From the NCBI GenBank assembly GCA_964486295.1, contig CAZAMF010000008.1, positions 1 through 64,000 of the forward strand: a DNA stretch of 64,000 nucleotides, read 5' to 3'. The notes under the pieces were generated by a model that searched no databases, was not told the DNA's origin, and saw nothing but the letters and a program-made list of their open reading frames with translations. A program made the translations under genes and the position numbers. Origin of the DNA: CALBZG01 sp964486295. GTDB taxonomy: Bacteria > Bacillota > Clostridia > Peptostreptococcales > Anaerovoracaceae. Numbering within the stretch: position 1 is the stretch's first letter; every line of letters starts with the position of its first letter. Positions 14,424-23,801 of the stretch are shown one piece after another.

Positions 14424-15983
14424 ATGAGTTTATTAAACGTAGAAAATGTAACGCACGGCTTCGGCAACAGGAGAATTCTGGAGAATGCATCTTTCAAGCT
14501 GTTGAAGGGTGAGCATATCGGTCTGATCGGAGCCAACGGAGAAGGGAAAACAACCTTTTTAAATATTATTACCGGGCAGTTGTCGCCTGACGAAGGCCGT
14601 GTTGAGTGGTCGAAGCGGGTCACGGTCGGGTATCTGGACCAGCATTCATCTCTTAAAAAAGGCAGCACGATCCGGGAGGTGCTTCGGGATGCTTTCCGCG
14701 GCATGTTCAACCTGGAAAAGGAGATGCTTGAGCTCTATGAAGCCATGGCTACCGCCCAAGGTGACGAGGAAATAGAAGCGATGATGGAGGATGCCGGTGA
14801 AATCCAGCACATGCTGGAGCACAGCGGATTTTACACGCTGGACGCCAAAATCGAAGAATTCGCAAACGGGCTGGGTTTAGGAAGTATAGGGCTGGATAAT
14901 GATGTGTCTGCCTTGAGCGGCGGACAACGTACCAAAGTGCTGCTGACAAAACTCCTGCTTGAGGACCCATCGATCCTGATACTGGATGAACCTACCAACT
15001 ATCTGGATTATGAGCATATCGAATGGCTGAGAAAATATCTGCAGGAATATGAGAACAGTTTCATACTGGTCTCTCATGACATGGAATTTCTTAACTCGGT
15101 TGTCAATATCATTTATCATGTGAACGATGGCGAACTCACTCGGTACACCGGAGACTATGAGAAATTTCTTCAGATGTATTCCGTGAAGAAAAACCAGGAA
15201 GTGAAAGCCTACGAAAAACAACAGCAGGAAATCGAGCGCATGGAAGACCTGATCGCCCGGAATAAAGCCCGGGTGGCTACCCGCGGGATGGCGAACAGCA
15301 GACAGAAGATGCTGGATAAAATGACTGTTCTTGAAAAGCCCAGGGAGAAGCCGAAAGCATCCTTTGAATTCAGAATGGCCAGGACGCCAGGCCGTTTCAT
15401 CGTGGAAGCGAAGAATATCGTGATCGGTTATAACGAGCCCCTGACGAAACCGGTGAATTTCACACTGGAAAGGGGCCAGAAGGTCGCCATCGTCGGTACC
15501 AACGGTTTGGGGAAGACAACATTATTGAGAACCATATTGGGTGAAATCCCCCTGATCTCCGGCCAATTGGAATTGGGAGATTTTCTCGTGCCGGGCTATT
15601 ATGCACAGGAAGCAGACAGAGACAGTTCCGATACCGCACTTGAAAGCCTGTGGCACGAATTTCCGTCTTATACCAACGGAGAAGTCCGTTCGGCCCTGGC
15701 AAAATGCGGATTGACCAATGAGCATATCACCAGCCAGATGAAGGTGCTGAGCGGGGGTGAAAACGCCAAGGTAAGATTGTGTAAGCTCATGCAGAGAGAA
15801 ACCAACTGGCTGATACTGGATGAGCCCACAAACCATCTGGATGTCGATGCCAAAGAAGAATTAAAAAATGCCCTCATGAAATTCAAGGGCACGATCCTAC
15901 TGGTCTGCCACGAGCCGGAATTCTATCAGGACTGGGTTTCAGATATCGTCAATATCGAGGACTGGACCCTCAAAATAGTTTAA
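14424..15983 (+). CDS. ABC-F family ATPase, both sites intact
   Basis: This is a soluble twin-nucleotide-binding-domain protein of 519 residues without membrane helices. Family members act on the ribosome as translation factors, some giving antibiotic resistance by target protection. NBD1 has GANGEGKTT, LSGGQRTK and ILDEPTNYLD; NBD2 has GTNGLGKTT, LSGGENAK and ILDEPTNHLD. The interdomain linker (about 235-300) is charged. ATG 14424 follows AAGGAG by four bases; a longer frame from 14271 overlaps gntR and lacks an RBS. It has a short C-terminal end and no chromodomain-like tail. A bidirectional terminator follows. Confidence 0.9.
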   Translation: MSLLNVENVTHGFGNRRILENASFKLLKGEHIGLIGANGEGKTTFLNIITGQLSPDEGRVEWSKRVTVGYLDQHSSLKKGSTIREVLRDAFRGMFNLEKEMLELYEAMATAQGDEEIEAMMEDAGEIQHMLEHSGFYTLDAKIEEFANGLGLGSIGLDNDVSALSGGQRTKVLLTKLLLEDPSILILDEPTNYLDYEHIEWLRKYLQEYENSFILVSHDMEFLNSVVNIIYHVNDGELTRYTGDYEKFLQMYSVKKNQEVKAYEKQQQEIERMEDLIARNKARVATRGMANSRQKMLDKMTVLEKPREKPKASFEFRMARTPGRFIVEAKNIVIGYNEPLTKPVNFTLERGQKVAIVGTNGLGKTTLLRTILGEIPLISGQLELGDFLVPGYYAQEADRDSSDTALESLWHEFPSYTNGEVRSALAKCGLTNEHITSQMKVLSGGENAKVRLCKLMQRETNWLILDEPTNHLDVDAKEELKNALMKFKGTILLVCHEPEFYQDWVSDIVNIEDWTLKIV

Positions 15984-16008
15984 AACCCAGGGGATATCCC
16001 CTGGGTTT
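15983..16008. terminator. bidirectional terminator
   Basis: AAACCCAGGGGATATCCCCTGGGTTT is a perfect palindrome between the convergent ABC-F and acetyltransferase genes. It overlaps both stop codons or their immediate vicinity. Confidence 0.75.
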
Positions 16009-16288
16009 ATCCTTTGATCAGGACATCATGGCAATCCTCGTTTTTCAGCATGATTTTTTTCGCGTATGGGCATACGGGCAGTATCTTTTTATTTTCTTCC
16101 CGCGCATACTCCACCACTTTGAAAACCAGCGCTTCACCTACGCCCTGTCCCCTCATCGGATTGCAGACATATGTGTGGTCGATGGTGATTTTGTCCAATC
16201 CGGTAGGATAAAAGGTGATCTCGGCCAGCACCTCCCCATTATCGTCTACGATGCTGAAATCATTTTTTCCCTTCTGTATCTCCTGCAT
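16007..16288 (-). CDS. small GNAT-like N-acetyltransferase (YjdJ type)
   Basis: This 93-residue protein carries the acetyl-CoA pyrophosphate-binding loop RGQGVG after a TYVCNPM strand, and a CPYAKKIM segment near the end, as in the short YjdJ/GNAT-like family. The start is ATG 16288 with AGGAGG eight bases upstream; a TTG at 16309 would place the ribosome binding site inside the gene. Its substrate is unknown. Confidence 0.8.
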   Translation of the reverse strand: MQEIQKGKNDFSIVDDNGEVLAEITFYPTGLDKITIDHTYVCNPMRGQGVGEALVFKVVEYAREENKKILPVCPYAKKIMLKNEDCHDVLIKG

Positions 16289-16380
16289 GATGCAACCCTC
16301 CTGTTCCAATATATCTTTATTTTACACTTGATTTCACTATTTAATCTCGTTTACTATGAAATTGAAGGAGGTACGCCCTA

Positions 16381-16812
16381 TTGGAAACTTTTCACGTACC
16401 CGAACTGCATATCGATAAAGACGGCAAATGGTATTCCGATGGCGTTTTAATGACCCGGCCGGAAATCATCCTCTTGTTTTCTACCCATCTGACGATGACA
16501 GGCACTGGGAGCTATCAGATCGACTGGCAAAACAAGACTTGCCCCGTGAGAGTGGATGACTCCCCTTTTTTCGTCAATTCGTTATTTGAAAAGGATGGCC
16601 GGTTTATGCTGCTGCTTTCTGATGGCCGGGAACTCCCGATGCCGCCAGGTAGCGTTGTCTTGAAAAACAATATCCCGTATATCTCCCTGTTCTGGCCTTC
16701 CGATACAAAGCTGTCGCGCCCGGCCTATCATGAACTTTGCAGGCATCTGATCGAGCAGAGCGGTGCGTATTTGATCAGGCTTGGGGATCATGAATGGCCG
16801 GTGGAGCAGTAA
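16381..16812 (+). CDS. DUF1285-like protein
   Basis: This 143-residue protein begins with TTG, supported by AAGGAGG ten bases upstream. The order IDKDGKWYSDG, RPEIILLFSTHL, VRVDDSPFFVNSL and a C-terminal ISLFWPSD segment resembles DUF1285 proteins, whose role is unknown. It is a soluble, beta-rich protein. The last 38 bases overlap the convergent thioesterase gene. Confidence 0.6.
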   Translation: METFHVPELHIDKDGKWYSDGVLMTRPEIILLFSTHLTMTGTGSYQIDWQNKTCPVRVDDSPFFVNSLFEKDGRFMLLLSDGRELPMPPGSVVLKNNIPYISLFWPSDTKLSRPAYHELCRHLIEQSGAYLIRLGDHEWPVEQ

Positions 16813-17200
16813 GTCTGAAGCTGGTTGAGGATACAGAGGCAATTTCAACGCCGGCTTCATCATAGATCATTGTCAAAAGGGAACATGTGCTGGAACCGCT
16901 TTTAATAGTGCGGGCTTCCGCAGTAAGTGTACCCCCTTTAGCAGCGTTGAGGTAAGTGATTTCAGCGGTCAATGACACCGTCCTTGGAACACCACCAAAA
17001 TTTGCTGCAATGCCTGCGCAGATATCCGCAAGGGTGAAAAGCGCCCCTCCCATGGCAACTCCCTCCGCATTTAAATGCTTTGGTTGGATCTTCATGCTGC
17101 ACCGGGCGAACCCGGGCTCAACTTCGTCGATGGATATTCCAACGTGTTGTATAAATGCGTCTGCTGTAAAGTATTCTCTTATTTCTTGTAAACTATTCAT
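16775..17200 (-). CDS. PaaI-like hotdog thioesterase
   Basis: This 141-residue single hotdog domain contains the conserved HLNAEGVAMGGALFTLADICAG segment (Asn/Gly-Gly/Asp positions of PaaI-type enzymes) and a C-terminal STCSLLTMIYDEAG strand. It is predicted to hydrolyse a small acyl-CoA, possibly aromatic. AGGAGAAAT precedes the ATG. Its 3' end overlaps the convergent DUF1285-like gene by 38 bases. Confidence 0.85.
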   Translation of the reverse strand: MNSLQEIREYFTADAFIQHVGISIDEVEPGFARCSMKIQPKHLNAEGVAMGGALFTLADICAGIAANFGGVPRTVSLTAEITYLNAAKGGTLTAEARTIKSGSSTCSLLTMIYDEAGVEIASVSSTSFRLTAPPAIHDPQA

Positions 17201-17232
17201 TTGATTTCTCCTGATACCCCTAAAATATACCC

Positions 17233-18837
17233 CTAATAAATCGCCAGATTATCGGAACCGAGATCCTGATACGGAATATTGATCATCAGCAGATAACTGC
17301 TGTTGCCGATTTCAATCGGAGGAACGCTCAGATCCATTCCGGTCGTATAGAGACCAACGCCTTGTATTTTATCATACAGTACGTCTATATTGTCGTCTCC
17401 CAATAGACGCGCCTTCTCTTCGCTGCTGAGTTTTTGCCCTTCACCGTAGCTGAGGACATCATTCTGGATTGCGGTTACGATTGCTTTCTTAACGACGGCG
17501 GAAGGGTCATATCCTTGGTTAAAAACGTCGTTGAACAGGATCTCTTTTCCGGAATTTTTGTCATAGCAATGATACTCTCTCCATTGCCGCATCCCGTTGG
17601 TATCCGGCGAAGAGGAAGAAGGCAAGGCATCATATACTTCTTTGGTGACACTGACGAAATGCCCGGCTGAATAGGCGCTGACTCTTAATTCATAATAAGC
17701 TTCTCCGCTCTGTTCAATCATTTCGGGTGTGAACTCTGCCATTGCGGTATTGAGCCGCTGAATTTCTTTTTCATCCATGGCATACAGTTCCAGCACTTTT
17801 TCCCTAACATTTTCCGGATAGGATGATGAATAGCTTGCCGAGGTATATACATTGACTTTTCCGATTTTTTCGTAGAATTGCTCCTGGCGGTCGATTTTTT
17901 CCGTACCGGCCAGCAGTGTCTTTACGATAGGCTCTCCACTGGTATAAAGATCTTTCGATTCGTCGTAAAATCTTTTTGTGATGGCTGCGTCTCCCTGGAA
18001 TTCAGCCCAAGGGATGGTTAATGAAACCGCCTGCATATTCGTCTCGAACTCCGCAGTGCGGTAATCAAAAATAAGAGACAAGCCATAATCACTGAGAAAG
18101 AAAGCTTGGTCGCTTACAACTCCCGTAAACGGCTTCACCTGCTTCAGATTATACAGGTTCATATCGAAATACCCCTCTTCCGAGGCTTGTGCCTGCAGCA
18201 GCTTCTCGTCTATGATCCGGTTGAGCAGCCCCGGATAATCCGAGTTGTCCGTAAAAACCTGTTCCAGCCGGATCTCTTCACCGGTATTCAAATCGAAATT
18301 CAGGCAGTCCATGGTGCTGAAGCTTTGCACATCCCGGTATCCGCCCGGACTGATTTCCACGATGGTGCCGCTGGCATCCGGCACGGCATAAGAGGCATAA
18401 CGATTCAGCATCACAGAAAGAACGTTATTAAACGATCCGTATATATTCATGCTGACATTATCCCAAATCAACTGAGACCCCTCCGGTATCAGCGTTTTGA
18501 TCCCCCGGTAAGGAGGCTGTTCGCCTGATCTTGCCTGTTCATAGCTTTCCGTAAGACGCTCGTTGATCTTTTTCTCCACCTCTGCGTCCTTTAGTCCCGT
18601 TATGGTAATGGATCGGTAATAAGAAGTATCGGTTTGCTCTTCTGCCGGGACTTCTGTGATGGGATTTTCTACTAAATATTTAATTTCAACAGGCCCCTTA
18701 ACACCTGATCCATTTTGCCCCTGTCCATCAGTGTTTCCGTTGGAACATCCTCCGCATGTCAAAGCGGCCATCAAGATGGCCATCAGGAGAACCCCGGCTT
18801 TATGCTTTTTTGAATTATTGAGTCTGCAACCTGACAT
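17233..18837 (-). CDS. lipoprotein with DUF3298/RsiV-like domains
   Basis: This is an exported 534-residue protein. A hydrophobic signal ends in a lipobox LTCGGC with the lipidated Cys near residue 31, followed by a Gly/Asn-rich linker. Two repeated alpha/beta regions (about 60-290 and 310-520), with features such as LNFDLNTGEEIRLEQVF and KNSGKEILFNDVFN, match the DUF4163/DUF3298 extracytoplasmic module seen in RsiV-like proteins. The ATG overlaps the end of the upstream substrate-binding lipoprotein by 23 bases. It is the last gene of a four-gene overlapping operon. Its function is unknown; sensing or binding at the cell surface is plausible. Confidence 0.75.
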   Translation of the reverse strand: MSGCRLNNSKKHKAGVLLMAILMAALTCGGCSNGNTDGQGQNGSGVKGPVEIKYLVENPITEVPAEEQTDTSYYRSITITGLKDAEVEKKINERLTESYEQARSGEQPPYRGIKTLIPEGSQLIWDNVSMNIYGSFNNVLSVMLNRYASYAVPDASGTIVEISPGGYRDVQSFSTMDCLNFDLNTGEEIRLEQVFTDNSDYPGLLNRIIDEKLLQAQASEEGYFDMNLYNLKQVKPFTGVVSDQAFFLSDYGLSLIFDYRTAEFETNMQAVSLTIPWAEFQGDAAITKRFYDESKDLYTSGEPIVKTLLAGTEKIDRQEQFYEKIGKVNVYTSASYSSSYPENVREKVLELYAMDEKEIQRLNTAMAEFTPEMIEQSGEAYYELRVSAYSAGHFVSVTKEVYDALPSSSSPDTNGMRQWREYHCYDKNSGKEILFNDVFNQGYDPSAVVKKAIVTAIQNDVLSYGEGQKLSSEEKARLLGDDNIDVLYDKIQGVGLYTTGMDLSVPPIEIGNSSYLLMINIPYQDLGSDNLAIY

Positions 18838-19756
18838 AGCCGGCCTCCTCCACGGTTTTTTGACCCTGTTCGCTCAGGATCCATTCTACCAGCTTTCGTG
18901 CGTTGCTGTCTGCGGGTTCATCCGATCGGATCACCGCGTAATAAGCGGTCATGATGGGATAGGTCCCGTTGCCGATGGTCTCCTGATTCGGTTCTATGCC
19001 GTCGATGGCGAGAAGTCTCACTTTTTCATTTTTCCACATATCCGTGGCAAAATAGTAGTAGGAATATCCGATGGCATCCTGTTCGTTGCTGTAGACGGCA
19101 ACGGCGTCAATGATCTGTCCCATTTCTGCTATCACCTGTTCCAGCGGCGGATCCATGATTGCTTCTTTCCCGATGACGAGATCCAGCATCCCGGTCTGGC
19201 TTCCGGAATTTTCCGGCCTCTGATAGGCGACGATCTTCTTGTCTTGCCCGCCGACATCCTTCCAGTTGCTGATCTTTCCGGCATAAATGTCCCTGATTTG
19301 CTGCAGTGTCAGGCTTTTAACGGGATTTTTCGCATTGACGAAGAAGACAAACCCTTCATTGACGATGGGGATCACTTCCATTTTGATATTTTTTTCTTCC
19401 GCAATTGCCAGCTCTTCTTCGGAAGGCGAGGTCACAAATATGACATCGGCCTTCCCATCCAGCAGGTTGACATAGGCGTTGTGGGTCGTATTATGGACGA
19501 TATACTGTCTGGCCTCCTCGATATCCATGGAAAGCACTTTTGCGGCCACCGCCTCCGAAAGCGGAATAGTTGCCGTGGATCCATCGATTTTCGGATATTC
19601 CTCCAAAGACAGTTTCAGGGTCTGTTCTTCCGGAACCGGATTCTCATCCGGTTCCACAGTTTGTCCGGTGCAGCCTGTAAGCCCTGCGATCATCAGCATC
19701 AGGCTCATCACGACACAGGCCAATGATTTGATTTTGCTTGCTTCTGATTTCTTCAT
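18815..19756 (-). CDS. PstS-like substrate-binding lipoprotein
   Basis: This 313-residue lipoprotein has an N-terminal signal with lipobox GLTGC. A periplasmic-binding fold of the phosphate-binding (PBP-like) family follows in the normal domain order: TPSEEELAIAEEKNI, the hinge segment NAKNPVKSLTLQQIRDIYAGKISNWKDVGG, and RPENSGSQTGMLDLV (the ligand-loop equivalent of SREDGSGTR). The first residues of the loop differ from PstS, so phosphate may not be the ligand. ATG 19756 overlaps the preceding stop as ATGA. No permease or ATPase genes accompany it, which is odd for an uptake system. Confidence 0.75.
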   Translation of the reverse strand: MKKSEASKIKSLACVVMSLMLMIAGLTGCTGQTVEPDENPVPEEQTLKLSLEEYPKIDGSTATIPLSEAVAAKVLSMDIEEARQYIVHNTTHNAYVNLLDGKADVIFVTSPSEEELAIAEEKNIKMEVIPIVNEGFVFFVNAKNPVKSLTLQQIRDIYAGKISNWKDVGGQDKKIVAYQRPENSGSQTGMLDLVIGKEAIMDPPLEQVIAEMGQIIDAVAVYSNEQDAIGYSYYYFATDMWKNEKVRLLAIDGIEPNQETIGNGTYPIMTAYYAVIRSDEPADSNARKLVEWILSEQGQKTVEEAGYVRLQTQ

Positions 19757-21129
19757 AATTCGTTTTCCACCCTCTTTTCCAAATCGATACACTCAAATCT
19801 CTTATACTTGCTCCGGTCTTTCGGCAGCTCAATAGTTCTTTTTTCTATATATACAGACGGATTCAATCCGAATTCGGCCAGTTCCCTCTCCAGATTTTTT
19901 TGTATTGTTTCCATCGCCTGTTCGTCCCTTTCCTGATCTGACGGATTATTGCTTTTCAGAAAATCAATATAAACGGTGATGGCATCTTCCCGCTGCTGCA
20001 CCACCTTGAACTCCCGTATATGATCGGAAGCGGTGATGATCCAGCGGGCAAACAGGTCAGGAAAAACTTGTTTGCGAGCGCCTTCCTGTGTTATGAAGGT
20101 CGGGATGTCATCATTTCTTCCGATGATTCTTTTCACCGTCCTGAAGCGGGAGCCGCAGGGGCAAGGATCCCCCAATACGATCATATCATTCATTTCATAC
20201 CGGATCAGCGGTTGGGCGTAATTCACCAGATTGGTGATCATCATACGGCTTCCTGCTACGTCAGCCCGGTTTATAGGACAATCGTTCTCATCGTAGATTT
20301 CAATCAGGACCAGATCTTCATTGATATGCAGATTGCCGCATTTGCAGGCGCTTGCGATCTGCCCTTCACTGGCTTGGTAAATCTCGATCACCGGTACGCC
20401 GAAAAGTTCTGCCAGGCGGTGCTTCTCTTCTGTTTCCAGTACTTCTGCGTAACAAACGATCTGCTTGAGCTTTGTCGTGATCTTGGATTTCAATGGGATC
20501 AGCAGTCTTAACAGGCTCGGCGGCGCCATGAGGATGTTGATCCGGCTTTTGTTCAAGGCTTTCACTATGATCTCCGGGTCCGTCATGGTACTCATATATT
20601 CGAGCTTGACCAGCGGCGAGTTGATATCCCGGAATCCTTGGGAGAACACCCGTAAGAGGAACAGGATCCGAAACGGCAGATGCCGGAGCCTTAAGCCGCT
20701 TCTGGCCAGAAATACGAAAGGCAGGCGTTCCGTCAGCTCTCTCGGTGTAATGTAGATCCCTTTGTTTCCGCTGGTTCCGCTGGACAATCCGACGACATAC
20801 CGATCCTGATAATATCCCTCATAATCTTTATTCTTTTCTTTTTCCAGTGCGAAGTCAAGTACATCGTCCTTATCCAGCCCGCAGGTGTTCAGTTCATTGA
20901 AATGATCCATCATGATCTTTTTGTTAATGGTGGGTAGGGTAAAGAAATCCTCCATGGTATCCAATCGGTGATCCTTATAGAGATCGCGATAAAAAGAGCT
21001 TCTTGCCAGAGTATATTCAAGCAGCTTTTTTAATTCTGTCTGCTGATACTGAATTATGCCGGCATCATCCAGGCGGGCACGGTTCCTTTGCAGGAGCAGA
21101 AAATCCCGAAGCCCTTTGATGAGATTCAT
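19753..21129 (-). CDS. PaaK-like adenylate-forming enzyme
   Basis: This 458-residue enzyme is related to phenylacetate-CoA ligase and coenzyme F390 synthetase. The N-terminal QTELKKLLEYTLARSSFYRDLY segment is characteristic. The P-loop-like adenylate motif is VGLSSGTSGNKG (about 112-123), followed by YQASEGQIA, the Zn-binding-type CKCGNLH, and RYEMNDMIVLGDPCPCGS. It should adenylate a carboxylate; the substrate cannot be predicted. Both ends overlap neighbours by four bases (ATGA), coupling it to the membrane acyltransferase upstream and the lipoprotein downstream. Confidence 0.85.
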   Translation of the reverse strand: MNLIKGLRDFLLLQRNRARLDDAGIIQYQQTELKKLLEYTLARSSFYRDLYKDHRLDTMEDFFTLPTINKKIMMDHFNELNTCGLDKDDVLDFALEKEKNKDYEGYYQDRYVVGLSSGTSGNKGIYITPRELTERLPFVFLARSGLRLRHLPFRILFLLRVFSQGFRDINSPLVKLEYMSTMTDPEIIVKALNKSRINILMAPPSLLRLLIPLKSKITTKLKQIVCYAEVLETEEKHRLAELFGVPVIEIYQASEGQIASACKCGNLHINEDLVLIEIYDENDCPINRADVAGSRMMITNLVNYAQPLIRYEMNDMIVLGDPCPCGSRFRTVKRIIGRNDDIPTFITQEGARKQVFPDLFARWIITASDHIREFKVVQQREDAITVYIDFLKSNNPSDQERDEQAMETIQKNLERELAEFGLNPSVYIEKRTIELPKDRSKYKRFECIDLEKRVENEL

Positions 21130-22388
21130 ACGATTTCCCCCCTCAGTTTTCTTTCCTTTTCGCTTCCCCCGAACCTTCTCATCCAGAGGCCATAGAAATA
21201 TTCGATTGAAAATTTATAAGATTGTTTTTCCCATATGACAAGGACGAATCCCCATAGGACCACTAATACGGCTCCATAGATCAAAGCCTCGCTGATATCA
21301 AAGGACCATTTGAAAATTCGGCCCAGGCTTTGAAAAATCAGCTCGCTGACCACTGACTCCAGAAAGAACGGTGTCAGACCCGCCACACCGAAGCGAATGA
21401 CAAATTTGATGGGCGCACTTTCCCTGATGGAAGCGCTTCGCTTCCCGAAGTCCAGAACTCCCAGCGCCCCCAAAGTCAGGAGGAGGAAAAGGCCTAGTTG
21501 TGCTGTCATGATGCTGTACCATTTCGGGTCGATGGATCGTTCCAGCATGGTATCCGGTAAATTGATATATGCTGCGATCCCAACAGCCAGCAGCAGAACA
21601 CCCAAAGAAGCGACTCGTCTGGTCAGATACCTGTAATCGTTCCTCAGCAGCAGGCAGCCCAGCCATCCTCCGAATAGTGCAAAAGAGAAAAACGGCATCA
21701 CCGGATTGTTCTTATTGACAAGCCAATTGAGCGCAATCATCAGGCTCCACCGGCTGTTATCTACAGCGCTGAGATAGACCTCATATAGCGGGATCCTGCC
21801 GTATGAAAGAGCAAAAAAGATGAGGCCGATGCAGAGGAAAGCCTTCCCGATGCGATGAGCAAACCCCGCATGATCCATGCCGCTTCGAAGGTGTAAACGC
21901 TGCAAAAGGTATGTGACAAAACCCAATAGTATGATATTGAGGCCGATCATCACCAGGCTGTCTATATACAGAATCCTCTGAAGAGAAAACCCTGTGATCC
22001 CCGTCCCCTGTATGATCTGAATCAAAAGGCTCCGATCCATGGATCGTTCCGAAAAGTTCACGATTCCCGGGCCGGTGAAGAAAAAGTATAAATACGCGAT
22101 CAGCAGGATAAAGGCTCCTGAAGCTAGCCGGTATTTCAGCAGATCGGATGGCAGGAAGCCCTGCTGTCCGATCTTTCTCATCGATTGGATGGTATGGGAA
22201 GCGCCGCTGATCATGCCGAAGAGCCCCGCGAACATCAGCAGCAATCCGATGATTGTTACGGCAACCGGCGGATCACTGAAGTCGATGTCGTAAAGATCCC
22301 GATAATGATAAAAGGCGGAGTGGAATACGATGACAATCATAACTCCCGCCCCTCTTAAGAAATCCAGCCCGTAATACCGATTTCTCAT
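21126..22388 (-). CDS. multi-pass membrane acyltransferase-like protein
   Basis: This 420-residue protein has about ten transmembrane helices. The first helix carries LDFLRGAGVMIVIVFHS, the start typical of acyltransferase-3 and HGSNAT/DUF1624 enzymes, where an Arg and a His in helix 1 take part in moving acyl groups across the membrane. A basic C-terminus is cytoplasmic. It is the first gene of the overlapping operon and its stop overlaps the PaaK-like ATG. Transfer of an activated acyl group onto an extracytoplasmic glycan is an inference from family and context. Confidence 0.7.
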   Translation of the reverse strand: MRNRYYGLDFLRGAGVMIVIVFHSAFYHYRDLYDIDFSDPPVAVTIIGLLLMFAGLFGMISGASHTIQSMRKIGQQGFLPSDLLKYRLASGAFILLIAYLYFFFTGPGIVNFSERSMDRSLLIQIIQGTGITGFSLQRILYIDSLVMIGLNIILLGFVTYLLQRLHLRSGMDHAGFAHRIGKAFLCIGLIFFALSYGRIPLYEVYLSAVDNSRWSLMIALNWLVNKNNPVMPFFSFALFGGWLGCLLLRNDYRYLTRRVASLGVLLLAVGIAAYINLPDTMLERSIDPKWYSIMTAQLGLFLLLTLGALGVLDFGKRSASIRESAPIKFVIRFGVAGLTPFFLESVVSELIFQSLGRIFKWSFDISEALIYGAVLVVLWGFVLVIWEKQSYKFSIEYFYGLWMRRFGGSEKERKLRGEIV

Positions 22389-22400
22389 AACTGACCTCCG

Positions 22401-23651
22401 TTAACCGTTCACTGCGCTATAGGCGGATGAGAAAGCAAACTGCAGGTTGTATCCCCCTGTATCACCGTCCACATCCAGCACTTCACCGGCAAAATAGAGA
22501 CCGGATACCTGCTTCGATTCCATCGTTTTCAGGTCCACTTCATCCAGGCTCACACCGCCGGCCGTAACCATGGCGGATCGCAGGGAGCCAAGCTTTTCAA
22601 CAGTGAACTCGTCCCGCAGGATATTTTTTATCATCCGTTCCATGTCACTTCGGGACATCTGCGCCGCTTTTATGGCAGGGTCGATCCTACAGCGTTTGCA
22701 TAATATCTCCAGAAACCTTCTTGGGAGTTCACCAAAAGATTCGGCTTCGCTTCCGCTGAATAGCTCCGTCAGCACCGTAATCCATTGTTTCTTGCTGTTT
22801 GCCACCGCTTTTTTGATTTCAACCGCCAGCTGATCTTCGGATATTCCGGGGTTATAGTTGAACCGGATGCTGTCTCCGGCTGCCAAATATCTGGAATGAT
22901 CGAGAATAAGAGGTCCCGAAAATCCCTGATGAGTCAGCAGCAAGGAACCGCTGAATTCTAAAGAAGTCTCTTTTGAATGATCGGTGTGCAGGCTTTTCAT
23001 GATGGATAATTTTGCGTTCTTAAACGTGATGCCGGCACAGGACTCATAGGGATATTCGAATACGTAAACCGGGGTCAATGCCGGACGGCGTTCTGTAACC
23101 TTCACCCCCAGATCTTCCAGCAACTTGAAAAATCCTCCGTCGGATCCGGTGGAAGGATATGAGCATCCACCCGTAGCAACCAGGACACTTTGGCATTCGT
23201 ATCGCTGATTCGGGCAGATGACTGTAAAATGGTCACCGGTGCGTTCCAATGCGACCACAGGCGAAGAATAGACAATGGGGATACCGTTCATTTTGCATTG
23301 ACTGGTAAGCGCATTCACGATGTCCCGTGCGTCTAATGATGAAGGGAAGATTTTCCCGTCCTCTCTTTCCACGGTATGTATGCCCATTTTCTCAAAGCTC
23401 TCCAGCACAGATCGGTTGCTGTGACGATAAAGAGTTGTGCGGATCCTGTTTCCATTCTGCCCGTAATGCCCGACGAAGTCCTTTATATTTCCGCCGTGCG
23501 TAAGATTGCACTGCCCGTTGCCTGTCAGCAGCAGCTTTTGTCCCGCCCGGCTTCCTTTTTCCAGGATAAGCACGCCCTCCGCCGATTTCACCATTGCTCC
23601 GGCATATAGGCCGGCCGCGCCGGCTCCGATTATAATTAAGCGATGTATCAT
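22401..23651 (-). CDS. BaiN/HI0933-family FAD-dependent oxidoreductase
   Basis: This is a flavoprotein of about 416 residues. The Rossmann GxGxxG motif lies at the N-terminus (IIIGAGAAGLYAG), followed by LLLTGNGQCNLTH typical of the HI0933/BaiN family, VATGGCSYPSTGSDG in the middle, and a C-terminal FAD segment GLYFAGEVLDVDGDTGGYNLQFAFSS with its last residues split here only for length. ATG 23651 is preferred because family members start just before the Rossmann motif; the frame continues to 23693 and no site has a strong ribosome binding site. Known relatives reduce steroid-type alkenes or have unknown substrates. Confidence 0.85.
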   Translation of the reverse strand: MIHRLIIIGAGAAGLYAGAMVKSAEGVLILEKGSRAGQKLLLTGNGQCNLTHGGNIKDFVGHYGQNGNRIRTTLYRHSNRSVLESFEKMGIHTVEREDGKIFPSSLDARDIVNALTSQCKMNGIPIVYSSPVVALERTGDHFTVICPNQRYECQSVLVATGGCSYPSTGSDGGFFKLLEDLGVKVTERRPALTPVYVFEYPYESCAGITFKNAKLSIMKSLHTDHSKETSLEFSGSLLLTHQGFSGPLILDHSRYLAAGDSIRFNYNPGISEDQLAVEIKKAVANSKKQWITVLTELFSGSEAESFGELPRRFLEILCKRCRIDPAIKAAQMSRSDMERMIKNILRDEFTVEKLGSLRSAMVTAGGVSLDEVDLKTMESKQVSGLYFAGEVLDVDGDTGGYNLQFAFSSAYSAVNG

Positions 23652-23727
23652 ATTTTTACCGTTATCCTGTTTATCCATGGTATAAGGCAGCATTTCTATT
23701 TATATGAGTGTAGCATTTCACGGCAAA

Positions 23728-23755
23728 TAAAAAAAGCCCCCTCAGGACTGCTTTC
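23728..23755 (-). terminator. terminator of the 38-codon ORF
   Basis: On the minus strand AGTCC-TGAGG-GGGCT is followed by TTTTTTTATTT. It lies about 50 bases after the small ORF stop. Confidence 0.55.
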
Positions 23756-23801
23756 TTTTGCCATGTTTCTTTACTTTTGTTATCAATGTTTGGTGTTTTA
23801 C

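Noticed and set aside
18656..19726. 356-codon frame on the plus strand
   Set aside because: It is antisense to two well-supported lipoprotein genes, is rich in His/Phe/Cys as expected for a shadow frame, and has no ribosome binding site.
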